NCBI GenBank assembly: GCA_028554795.2
Contig: JAPYKE020000263.1
Location: 1,178,001 to 1,242,000, forward strand
DNA from: Sinohyriopsis cumingii
Lineage: Eukaryota > Mollusca > Bivalvia > Unionida > Unionidae
Direction: 5' to 3'
DNA length: 64,000 bases
The notes below the pieces were generated by a model, which was given only the letters and a program-made list of their open reading frames with translations, had not been told where the DNA came from and did no database searches. Positions 14,546-24,769 of this stretch are shown here, in pieces. Position numbers and translations under genes: made by a program. Numbering within the stretch: position 1 is the stretch's first letter; each line of letters begins with the position of its first letter.

Positions 14546-14858
14546 GTAAGATTATTTAATGAGAGCACTGCAATTAAACATTATGTGATCATAAAGAATT
14601 TCTGTAAGAAGACATATTACAGAATTTATAGAACAAAGTATAATAATGGTGGTGGGAGGAATACAAACTTGACAAATCATGTATCTGTCTCGCTTTCTTT
14701 GCTAAAGAAAATCACTCTTACCAGAAGACTGATATGTACGTATACTGTTTTAATTGGTTTGGGAAATTCAGTGATTGGTTGACCTAATTGCCTTTTAATT
14801 TGACATAAGGGTTTCTATTACCTAACCGAATCGTAAACTAACTTGACAATATTACAAG

Positions 14859-15280
14859 GCATACGTATTCTACCACTATTTAAATATATTGAACTGCAAC
14901 ATTTTGTGGAAGGCAAATTTATTTCAGGAGCAGTATCTGGCATGTCTCACTACACAGTAAAAAGTACAGTTCTAAAAGATGGAAATCCAGTTCGAGAGGT
15001 AGAAATGAAGATTGAAACGCACTTAAAGATGTCCATACAGTATTTACATTTGATTTGAGTTCATGTGTTATAAAGATTGAGATCAGTAGTGTCACCCTTT
15101 ATCTTCCGCCAATCAGCAAACATGCAAAAGATACATTGAGATGTTTCTGCATGCATGGTGGAATGAAGAACTTCGTATTGGATTTACTGAAGAAGAATGA
15201 TATTTTTGCCTCTCTCCCTGATGGTAAAATATGCATAGAAGTACAAGTACGTTGTTACGACAGAGATTCAACATCTGAAG
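14859..15280 (+). CDS. exon with two tandem copies of an unrecognised domain, frameshifted
   Basis: After a ttacaag acceptor, one frame runs to a stop at 15,058 and a second frame continues across it to a strong AAG|gtgagg donor at 15,281. The frames join sensibly if one base is gained or lost near 15,019-15,027, so I read one exon with a frameshift, phase 1 at both ends. The two halves resemble each other: HFVEGKFISGAVSGM then YTVKSTVLKDGN in the first; NFVLDLLKKNDIFASL then ICIEVQVRCYDRD in the second. Each is a hydrophobic helix, a short turn and beta strands ending in an acidic linker. I do not recognise the family. Position directly after the CARD exon suggests the same protein. The frameshift could be mutation or assembly error. 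Confidence 0.5.
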
Positions 15281-16508
15281 GTGAGGTAGAAATTCTTCAG
15301 TTCTCTTAACATTATAGTGAATGTACCAGTAAAAATTTATGAATATAGCATTTATCCAGATCATTTATATTATGGATCATATTACATTACAATAATTTCC
15401 TTTTCTCCTTCTGAAGGTCGAGAAATATCTTTCTGTTTAAACGTTACATAATCAAGGCGTTGAATTGAGAAGGTAATATGCAAGAGGCACTATAACTCCT
15501 ATTTAACTTTTATTGCCTTCTCCTATCTTGGCATAATCATTTCATTAAACGTATTAGAGAAAAGGGGCAATTGTCGTACTGGCGGCTCTCAATAATAGTA
15601 GTTGTTTTCTTCTTTTTTACTTATTTCCTAGCAAATCGTATGGTCGTATGCCCATCTCCAGGCCTTGTTCAATCGTCCGTGTTACAATGTCAACAATACA
15701 CCCTGGCAACCTATTTGATACTCCAAATTACTTCTACTTGTCATTATTGGACCATTCCTTCTCGCAAAATGATAGGTAACCTAAACCGTGGCAAATTGCC
15801 TCGGGATTTCATTTTCCGAATTCATCCATTATCTTTGCCGACCTTCACAAAGGAACTCTTAAGCAAACCGATGAAGAGTGAATTTTTATACGAGATAAGC
15901 TAGATTTCAGATTGTAAGGGGAAGTTTAGACAGTAACAAACCAAACAGCGTTTCTCCAGAACATTTATGGCTACTTTGTACAATGGTAATTGAAATCTGC
16001 GGTTGCGATGCGACAAGTACACTATTAGTCAGATGTTTATTTTCATAGACTGAATCACACAACAACAATCTTATCCCTTGAGCTTTCATTTAGAGATCAG
16101 TACGTCCGCTGTTGAGACCTTAAAGTTCCTGCATGTCACACCATAAAAATATTTGGTAAATTTGGTTTTTGGTTCATATTATGAATGACCTAACTTTCCT
16201 CACTGTGTGGTGAATAATCAACTTAGTGTCTTGCTTCTAAATGAAGTAGCTATTATAGGCTCATGTCTAAATATAAACCACGATATCCTTCCTCATTGAC
16301 TTACTATTTCAAGCATGATTTTTTATATATGCTAATGCTAACTTCAACATGCAGAGTGAGTGAGCTATATATGATATCGTAGATTCGAGCTACACATAGG
16401 TCTGTTCTGACGATTCATTCTTTCCAATGACACTACCTGGCTTCCTTCCTAAGAACAGGACATAGTCACTAGTCAACCAACAATAAATATTTACTATTTC
16501 TCCTTTAG

Positions 16509-16582
16509 ATAGATCCGCCAAGAAAAACATGATGTTACATGAGGAAACGTGGACAATGGCTTCATCAGCTTTGAAAGACTAA
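16509..16582 (+). CDS. possible short terminal exon
   Basis: A good acceptor (tatttctcctttag) is followed in phase 1 by 23 codons beginning RSAKKNMMLHEETW and a TAA stop. Phase agrees with neighbouring exons, but the segment is short and unrecognised and could be chance. The rest of 15,281-17,758 holds no feature I can support. Confidence 0.2.
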
Positions 16583-17758
16583 TCCTACCACCGATGGCAG
16601 GAATGAAAAACAATATGCAGCAAGCACTGGCCCGTTGGATAAAGAAAATTATTAAATCAGTGTAGCCTGAATCCTTACATGGCGAGGTACACTAATGAAC
16701 GTTTCAGACCATGAAATACGGGCGACCCCCATGAGAATTTCCTTCATCATAATGTCTCACTTCTGGACAAATCAGAGTCAGCTGAATGGCACACCCAGTC
16801 TGCCTTCACTAGCTTTCATTTGCTTTGCATGGCCTTGCTAATGGGAGAACTGAACATTTTTGCTTAGTGTTAGATGCACAAACAGTGAACACTCGTTATT
16901 CAAGAACGTTCAAACATTAGACGTAGACTTGAGTTAGACATTTAAGCTGGTGTCCGTTAATAAAACTTTGATTATGAGACAATGATGATGTGAATAATCC
17001 AACAGGCATCTCCCATTCACTCATTTAAACAAAGTGTCCCTCTTTGTGCTAAACTAACGTTAATAAAAATGTTTCCTTCAGGGTAGAGAATACCAACACA
17101 AGTACGATGCTCAGCATTTCCCCCTCTTATCATTTCTTCTAATATAATAATATTAGGTAACGTGGTCCGAGAAACTTAATGACATATAAGCTTTCTCCTG
17201 CGAATGTATTAGCTAATGCGTACATGAGCACAGTACTCATAACCCGTGCCACTCTTCCCCGCAATTTTAGCTAAAGTGCAAACTTGTACATCCTGGTATA
17301 ATTGTTACTACTTAGCGGATAGAATGGAGAATACACCGTTGCATAGACAGAAAGACATGTGTCGACTATTCAGATGGGATGGAAAAATAGGAGCGAACGT
17401 TATCATAATTTAATGTGATGAGTAAAGCATTATCGGAGAAACATAATTTATTAAAAGGTTTGTATTTCATAAGACAATGAATAAATTGAATTAATGTTAT
17501 GAGGAATTGAATGTTAAACTGAAATAGATATAAATTTAGTATTATACACAGTCTACTAAACATTTTGCAAGACTTTGTACTATTCATGCTTTCATCATTG
17601 TAATGTAAATAAGACAAATAATACATAATACCTTAGAGTTAAACTAACTCTGATATGGCTGAACACTTCCTTTCTCAAAAGTATTAAAACAATTTTGAAC
17701 AAAAATGATGTTTATTCATGAAAATTCTCTTTTGTTGATGTAAATAATGAAGACTTAG

Positions 17759-18109
17759 AACCGATGGCTGAAGACATGTTTTTCAATTCATTGGAAAGTT
17801 TTGAAGCTCTAAAAGAACCGCAAGTAGTCCAGAAAAATCTGCTGCTTCAATTTGGATACTTGGTGGAAGAAATCGAGCCATTACATTTTCAAAACACTTT
17901 TGTGAATAGAGGTATATGGGACAAACAGTTCTTTGACAAATTAAAAACAATTAAAGGTAGCAGAGCAAGGGCAGAACATTTCTTAAATGAAGTTTAATAT
18001 AAAGACGACACTACAGTGTTGGCTCTTGTTGATTCATTGAAGAACAATGGAAATGAAGACATTGCTTCAAGGCTTTGTTTCGATACGAAATAATCACAGG
18101 AGATTAAAG
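17759..18109 (+). pseudogene. CARD-like exon (copy 2) with in-frame stops
   Basis: Acceptor cttag at 17,758 and donor AAAG|gtaatt at 18,110 bound 351 nt, phase 1 at both ends. The frame gives a clear CARD pattern: LLLQFGYLVEEIEPLHFQN, a GIWDKQFFDKLKTIKG turn-helix, SRARAEHFLNEV, then VLALVDSLKNNGNEDIASRL. Two stop codons interrupt it: TAA at 17,995-17,997 between the fifth and sixth helices, and TAA at 18,091-18,093 after the domain. It is a paralogue of the 14.2 kb exon, with equivalent borders, and looks like a recently disabled duplicate. A minor possibility is that the first half is used as a truncated product. Confidence 0.6.
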
Positions 18110-18199
18110 GTAATTAGAATTTTGGATTTAATCTTCACGTTGGAAACCTTTGATAGTAAGTCTTTATATATATATATAAAAGTTACGATTGATAGAATA

Positions 18200-18840
18200 A
18201 AAAATGGACATTGGCAAATATGCTGCATGATGATGCAATTTGCATAAAAGTTCGATCACTTAGAGAGCAGAGAAGCAAAATAACTCATGCAGTTTAATTT
18301 AAAGATGCACATATACAATTGATATCTCACTATCAACCCTTAAGTGCTTCCCTCAATTCAATTAATTCCACTGGTAAAGGTTTTGAGGTGCTTGTCACAA
18401 AATAAACATGCGTCTGTTTTAGGTATGTAACTGTTCATACATCTGTGTAGTTCAGCTATACATTAGTTGTTGCAAAACTGAATTAAAATGGCATATTGGG
18501 CCTTTGAACAATAATTATATTGAAAGTGAATCTTGCATTTATTAAGGATATTTTAAGAATGCTTGTTTAAAATATGGATTACCTAGAAAAGATATAATGG
18601 TTGATGCATAACATGGTTCATCGTCAGATTATAATTTTGTTTGGCAAGAACTGCCTGCTGATAGCAATGATGACAATGATTTTTAAAGTTTGGATGTTTA
18701 TCAGATTTTTGGAATTGGGAAAGTGCAAATAGAAATGCCAGTGATTGAATTTGAGCCACCCAAATAATGTTGAAGTACAAGTCCGATGTACATGCTGGAT
18801 TGACAAAATAACGAACAGATGGTTTGCCGATCAAGCACAT
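18200..18840 (+). pseudogene. decayed copy of the repeated-domain exon (14.9 kb type)
   Basis: Fragments in changing frames resemble the exon at 14,859-15,280. AICIKVRSLRE is followed after a stop by FKDAHIQLISHYQPL, matching the spacing of TVKSTVLKDG and LKDVHTVFTFDLSS in the other copy. Near 18,770, gttgaagtacaagtccgatg resembles the segment encoding IEVQVRC at about 15,240. With the CARD copy just upstream this suggests the whole CARD-plus-domain module was duplicated and then decayed. The match is by eye and patchy. Confidence 0.3.
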
Positions 18841-19179
18841 ATTCAGCGGTATTTCACATCAAATACATAAACGGTATAATGCAAAAACTAATTACAGTAC
18901 AAGCAATTTAAAAGTAGGGTACCATTTTCATTTTCTGGAGACATATTTTCGATGACGGACCTTATCCTATAAAGCTATATAACACTCTACTCAGTAAAGG
19001 TTAAGGAAAATAGACTAAATAAAAACATCTAAGAAGAAATTAATAAGTACATATACTTATTTGATAAAGATATATGTATCAGAACACATAGACTATGGCA
19101 TGATGACTTAAAACCATAATACCCTAATGAAATAGATAATAATCAAAACCATATGTTGATCACGTGACAAAATCATTCA

Positions 19180-20669
19180 GTACAATGGCAAAAAATAGAA
19201 AACAGTATATTAAAGAAATGATTTCATTTTGCTAACAAGCCAAAATACATACCGGCTAAGGAAATTCTGACGTCCACGGAATTGGAAAACTGTCGGATGC
19301 CTAATTCTGAAGAAGTTCTCAGACTAAAATGTGAAGCAGTCAAAGCCTTAAGTTCAGAGAAACAACGAAAACAGAATATTATATATTAAGAAAGGGAAAC
19401 ACTTACCTGAGAGAAAAGAGATTATTCGATTCTGATACTCCCAGCAGAGGAAGGAACATCGGTTGTTGTTATTAATATGATAGGCTAAGACTAAAATCTT
19501 AGGACACTTTCGAAGGATGAAATACATATGTGAAGATAAAAATGATCCCACTAGTAATAACAAGTAAGTTCAGTGGTATTCTAAAGACACAGGACATAGA
19601 TAATAAGATCGATAAACGTTTGTACAACCATATTTATCCCAAGGTTTTATGGAGTCTCTAAGGTACACAAAGGAAACACACCCTTGCATCATATTGTATT
19701 GGGTTCTGGTACGTATCATCTGTCAAAATATCTGGCAAAAGTGTCGAGTCCTTCAGTTAGTCATGCAATGTCTCACACACAAAACACTGCGAGGACATCA
19801 CTCCAAGTAAAACAAATAGTATCCTGTGATGTGAGCGCCCGTTTTACCAGCATACCTCTTGATATGGCTCCGTTAGTCATTCAAAATAGACTCTCGAAAG
19901 ATAAAGAGTGAAACAAAAGCACTGTGTTAGTGGTAGAAGAGATACTTAGCCTCTTGAAATGGGTATTGGATACTACTTACTTTGCATATCAGAATTTTAT
20001 TCAACAAACATAAGTTTGAGTAGCAATTGGCTAGCCAGTGCCTCATATTTTGGCAAATTGTATGTGGAATAATTTTAATACAGCTGTCTTTCCACTGCAG
20101 CCCAAAATTTGGTTGCATTACACACATCATACATTCATTATTTCACCTTGATGCATGAACGCAATATTTAAGAATTTATAGAGCATCTCAACTTTAGTGA
20201 TGAAAATATCTAGTTCACTTAAGAAGCGCAAGAAGAGGAGAGATTGCGGTTTTTAGATACTAGTATTCACATTTTAGATGATTAAGGAACAAATTTTATT
20301 ATTTATCTTAAATTTACCCATATTGGCCGGTAACTGAACTTCAGCTACAACAACTGTCATGAACATAACATACCAATGGTAAGAACACTGCTGCATATGG
20401 TGAACATCATTGTTAGTGTTGAGTAAGACTACGTGAGGAAAGCAACCAAATTAAGAAAGGATTAAGTTGCAATGACTTAATGTTTTTATTTCCTGAAAAG
20501 GATCGGAGAACGGATGAGCATCATTGCAAAAAGGAGAAAGAAAATGGTAACACAAAGAGATTACAAAATGTCCGCCGAAAGCATCGAGGTAATGTGATCC
20601 ACAAATCCTTTTAACACCATCCGTTCACTTTTAGTACATCCCAAAGTCACCACTTTTTCGAATAAGAAA

Positions 20670-20735
<66 letters not shown>

Positions 20736-21120
20736 GACATTGTGATAATTTTGACGAAGTCTACACTGGTGAAATTGGTAGAAGCCTTGAAATAAGAGTT
20801 AAAGAACATTTATAAAAAACAGAGAACCCCTAACATCGGTTGGTGAACATTGCAAAGAATTGGGGCACATTATTTAGTTGAGTATATTGGTCGGGAGAAT
20901 AAAGCCCTAAGGAAAAATATGAAGCTATTGAAATCATGGACGAGTAGCCAGTGTTAAACCGTTATTCCAGATGAAACTTCCGCCATTGGACAGAAGGATA
21001 CTGTCATGTGATCAACATATGGCTGATCATATTACTGCTGTTCAGACTTAATTCCTCTGACGAAGACATTGTGATAAGGCCGAAAGCTAAGGAGTGATGA
21101 ATATTGTTTGCGACAGAAAG
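19180..21120 (+). mobile_element. Penelope-like retroelement, decayed (RT plus GIY-YIG)
   Basis: Scattered frames match the Penelope-like order: an N-terminal part (IPAKEILTSTELENC, about 19,240), a PAEEGTSVVVIN block (about 19,440), reverse-transcriptase segments starting FYGVSKVHKGNTPL (19,646) with SCDVSARFTSIPLD (about 19,824), DTTYFAYQNFIQQT (about 19,970), and RFLDTSIHILDD (about 20,250). Last come a GIY-YIG-endonuclease-like segment (EVYTGEIGRSLEIRVKEHL, about 20,750) and an AIEIMDE-type end. Numerous stops and frameshifts make it inactive. A (TA)n run splits the RT from the endonuclease part. The family was identified from remembered domain order; no target-site duplications were located. 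Confidence 0.75.
20672..20734. repeat. (TA)n microsatellite inside the Penelope-like element
   Basis: About 30 TA units between the reverse-transcriptase and endonuclease regions of the element. Confidence 0.95.
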
Positions 21121-21617
21121 ATATATGGATATTGAAATGTTATATAAATATTGAACTATGTCCTTTTCTTCTTCATCCCCTACCCCGTTTTGCTACCCCA
21201 TCTCCAAAGTTTGGTGGCAGGTTGGGAGCTCCTTCTTTTGAATAAAATCATGACAGCATCTCTGCATTAGCAGATCAGGAGGGCAATAATGATTATACAG
21301 GGACCTGAGCTAGTGCATTCACTTGTCATACTTTGCTACGTAGAAAACAATAATTAATTATAGATATACACTTTTTATATTAGCAATGGAGACTGACAGT
21401 ACGAAGGCCTATGCATGTATTTATATTTGCAAGGTCTGCAAAGAGAAATATCTTGCATTAACATATAAATAATGTTATGCAATTTAGTTTCTTATATATT
21501 TCTTCCAGCAAATAATAAGCAAGTCCATTTGAACGTGTCAGAATATTTACTGATGAAATAAACATATTAGTATTTAGTGTTTATTTCTCTATAAACCTAT
21601 ATGGGTATTTATTGCAG

Positions 21618-21728
21618 ATCAGGTAGACGATAGCTTGCTTGAGGTTGTGACTTTTTTGCCAGTAGCACCCGAGGAAGGTGATTTGAGGTCATGCCATTTG
21701 GAGATTTCCAGAGTAAAGAAAGTGGAAG
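21618..21728 (+). CDS. candidate 111-nt internal exon, phase 1-1
   Basis: Acceptor tattgcag, an open stretch of 36 codons starting QVDDSLLEVVTFLPVAPEEG and ending EISRVKKVE, then GAAG|gtaatt. Both borders are phase 1, matching the exons at 2,861 and 17,759. Composition is acidic then basic and non-repetitive, as in a linker or small beta-rich module; I do not recognise it. It lies just after the Penelope-like remnant and before the first unit of the microexon array, on the same strand as the array's splice signals. From 21,729 to 23,500 I see nothing. Confidence 0.5.
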
Positions 21729-23499
21729 GTAATTTGATATCTCCTGATGTTTCAGATCTGAATAGAAAGATTGTTCTTGAACAAAAAAATGTATATTACT
21801 AAAGTCATTAAAAAAAAAATAAGAATTTTAATGAATAAAACACCTTTTAGATCATGCAAATATTTATTCGTTTTCCCTGTTTTATAACATCTCAGAGCTA
21901 TATGTTCAGAGGATAATGTCATAATATTCTATGGCTGGTCAGATGAGGATGGAATCAAAGTCTATAATTGATATTATGCATGCTAATGTTATTTAATGTA
22001 TACATTTTTCTCTCATATATAGCGTTTCAGCTGTGTTTTGTTCTAAATGTTTAAATGTTTGTAAATTTGACAACAATAGAAAAACGGGAAGAATATACTC
22101 CATGAAGAAATTAAGTAACATTCGTGACCACATGTCTTTCCTCCCCGTAATGTGATAGTTGTTTGTGGGAACACTTGGACAATATGGTGCTTACCGACAG
22201 CAGAAAGTTCATTCCATCAAAAGAAACTTGAATCAGAGTGATACATAACAAAGTCATACTTAAAACTACTAATAATCATTTTATATTCAAACAATGCACA
22301 TTTATGGAACACACATCACATCTGAAATAGTTCTATATTATTCACCTGGTCTCTCATCTGGGAAATATTTAAATGGATCCATGGATTCCCTTCTGTTGGT
22401 CTAGTTACATCCTTATTGTCCGGCAATAAAAGTAGAAAAACCAACAATCAGTGTTTCATGTTCTAAGTTTTTCCAATGATGTCTATAAAACCTTGCGTTA
22501 ACATGAATTGGTATTACTAACAATCATTGCTTATAGAAGCCTTGAAGTAAGGTAATACGTTTGGCTTGGTTTGGTCTAGTCTATGCAGGAGAGATCAGTA
22601 GACTAATTTCAGATGTTCGTTAAACTATTGTGCTGAAGCATTATTCCAAAGTCGTTTACTTATTTGATAACTAAAGGACAAGGTATGAGAAGGACCATTT
22701 TAGTGATTTAATTGAACAATCAGCATGACCTTCATCTTTTCCTGAAATTCATGACAAACAAATGGTCCGTTATCATGCTTTTCGTTTCTATACATTTGGA
22801 TGTTGTAAGTACAGAAATAAACCTAAACATTGGGCAGCTCACTGAGGAGGTATAAGGCGGCTCCCAGCAGGGTTTCTTGTCACCCACGATAATTGTATTA
22901 TCTTAAGATGCATCCATTTTATCCCCCAAGATGTAGCTAATTTATGATCTCATTTTACAAATGAATTAATCAACATCTAGAGCTTAACAAACTTTGTGGG
23001 GTGCTTTTATAAAGATTAAAAAAGAACCATTATTTCAGGGTCAAAAGTCAATGGTCACAGTCACTGTGGCTGAAGGAAGAAAATGACTTCTGTACAGTAG
23101 CTATTGTTGTCCGTCCTTAACAATGTCAAACGCTTTACATTGCTTGCACTTAGAAAAAGAATCCTGATGTTGAGGTCAATAGGTCAGAGGCCCAATCCAT
23201 TTTCGATTGGTTACAATATATATATGGAATAAGCCCATCTTGATGGAGATCAAAAAGTTTAAACGCCAAAGTAACTATTCTTGAAAGAAGTAAAGTAGCA
23301 TCTGCACAATTATTTTCAATATCAGCACACTGGGAATATATAACTTGATGCTGGCGCGTATTTTGCATGTCATTACGCTTATAATCATTAAAAGATTTGG
23401 AGCAAGTTTTCTAAAATCGCTAAAATTTGTGCCTCACGCGAGATCAAAGTATCGAAAATATGGCATGAAACTACATTATTATTGTAATAGTTAGCAAAG

Positions 23500-24255
23500 C
23501 ATAGTGAGCGTGCAACTAACAACTAATATGAACAACATCACATATCTACTTAGGTGCATGCACGCGAGCACGCATATAAACATGCACATGTTTTCATAGA
23601 TACACACATACACATGTTGAAACAGAACCATGAAATGAAGGTCAGTATTATATCTCGACATTTTCTTTTTGTTTCTAAACATTCATAGCTATAACTTGTT
23701 GGATTGTGTAAAACTGAGAAAAAAACTGAGGTAGAAAATCTGCAGATCCTATAAAAGAAAAAAAGATCTAATTACGCTATGGATTATATAAGCTAAAATC
23801 CAAGATAACGGTAAGATTATATGTTTGCTTCCAAAATAATGTGTGCAGCAGAATGCCAGGGTTTTACCGACAAGTAACGATTCACTGAGTAATTTTAAGT
23901 CTGATTTTCTCATGTTCCTAGAAATCATTCGCAAAGTCCAGCAATATATGTAAAATGTTGTGGAAATCGTTTGCAAAAGATATTATTCATATTCCTCGTA
24001 AACTCGCTAAAAATGACAAAAAAGATAAATACATCATACAATACATATCTACATGGATACAGATAAACATGCATACTTTTATTAATACATGCATGCACAT
24101 ACCGGAACGTCCTATTCTATGGTAACAAGTTTGTAACAATACAAAATATGTAATGAAAGATAATTAGCCATATGATTGATAAGAAGATATTTAGTTTAAT
24201 ATTAGTATTAGTTCACCAATACATTTGATTTAATAGTTATTTTATAAATAAATAA
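23500..24255 (+). repeat. displaced unit of the ~1-kb microexon array
   Basis: Resembles the units at 33.6-49.1 kb in the same order: gcatgcacgc...cgcatataaacatg, a decayed splice site (triplet AAG at 23,638, donor gtcagt in place of gtaagt, acceptor AG missing), then tattatatctcgacatttt. Further on come the gaaaaaaagatctaa block, gatacagataaacatgcat, the ccggaacgtcctattct block and ttgataagaagatatttagt. It stops where a SINE begins at 24,262. The intervening 9.4 kb of mobile DNA probably separated it from the main array. Confidence 0.65.
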
Positions 24256-24261
24256 AAATCC

Positions 24262-24490
24262 CTCCGGTGGCCTAATTAGTCTGAACGTCCACTTCGGATG
24301 TGGGATGTCTCGAGTTTGAACCACGGCCGAGTCACAATAACGACTTATAAAAATGCTACTGGCAGCTGCCTCCCTTGGAGCTAGGCATTAAGAGGCTGGT
24401 GTTAGGAATGGTTGACCTGGTGTCAGGATAATGTTACTGGCTTGGACATGACGCTGCATGTCTGCGGAATGATGCCACTGTGCTGGATAC
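24262..24490 (+). repeat. tRNA-derived SINE (family A)
   Basis: Head with A-box-like ggtggcctaattagtctga and B-box-like cgagtttgaaccac, followed by ggccgagtcac, ctgcctcccttgg, cattaagaggctggtgttagg, ggtgtcaggataatgt and gcatgtctgcggaatgatgcc. The copy at 48,727-48,950 on the other strand shares all of these blocks, so this is a dispersed Pol III element and not a tRNA gene. Sequence 24,491-24,760 is not assigned. Confidence 0.8.
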
Positions 24491-24769
24491 CAGTAGTACG
24501 ATATTGCCGTTTTTGCCTTATTTTCTATTCCATGCCTTTGCTCTCCTCTAATCCCTATAGTAGAATCTTAAGAACAAAACCGTCTTCGTGCTGAAGAAGA
24601 ATGAAAACAGCTTCTCGCCTCTGCTATACCTACTGAAGCGGCTGAATCTGTCCATAAAAAGACACTAAAATCACAACCGCCTGAACTATGATGTCAGAAA
24701 CGTAGTGGAGAGACGTAAAGTCAACATGGCCAATGTCCCACCCACCTAACACCAGACAAAGACGCTCGA

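Noticed and set aside
15571-15903. 110-codon frame with a hydrophobic N-terminus
   Set aside because: It begins at a non-ATG codon, composition beyond the first segment is not protein-like, and it has no recognisable motif or splice context.
20561-20809. Frame with a Tyr/Ile run
   Set aside because: Translation of a (TA)n microsatellite; the same applies to frames at 5,362, 45,056 and 46,119.
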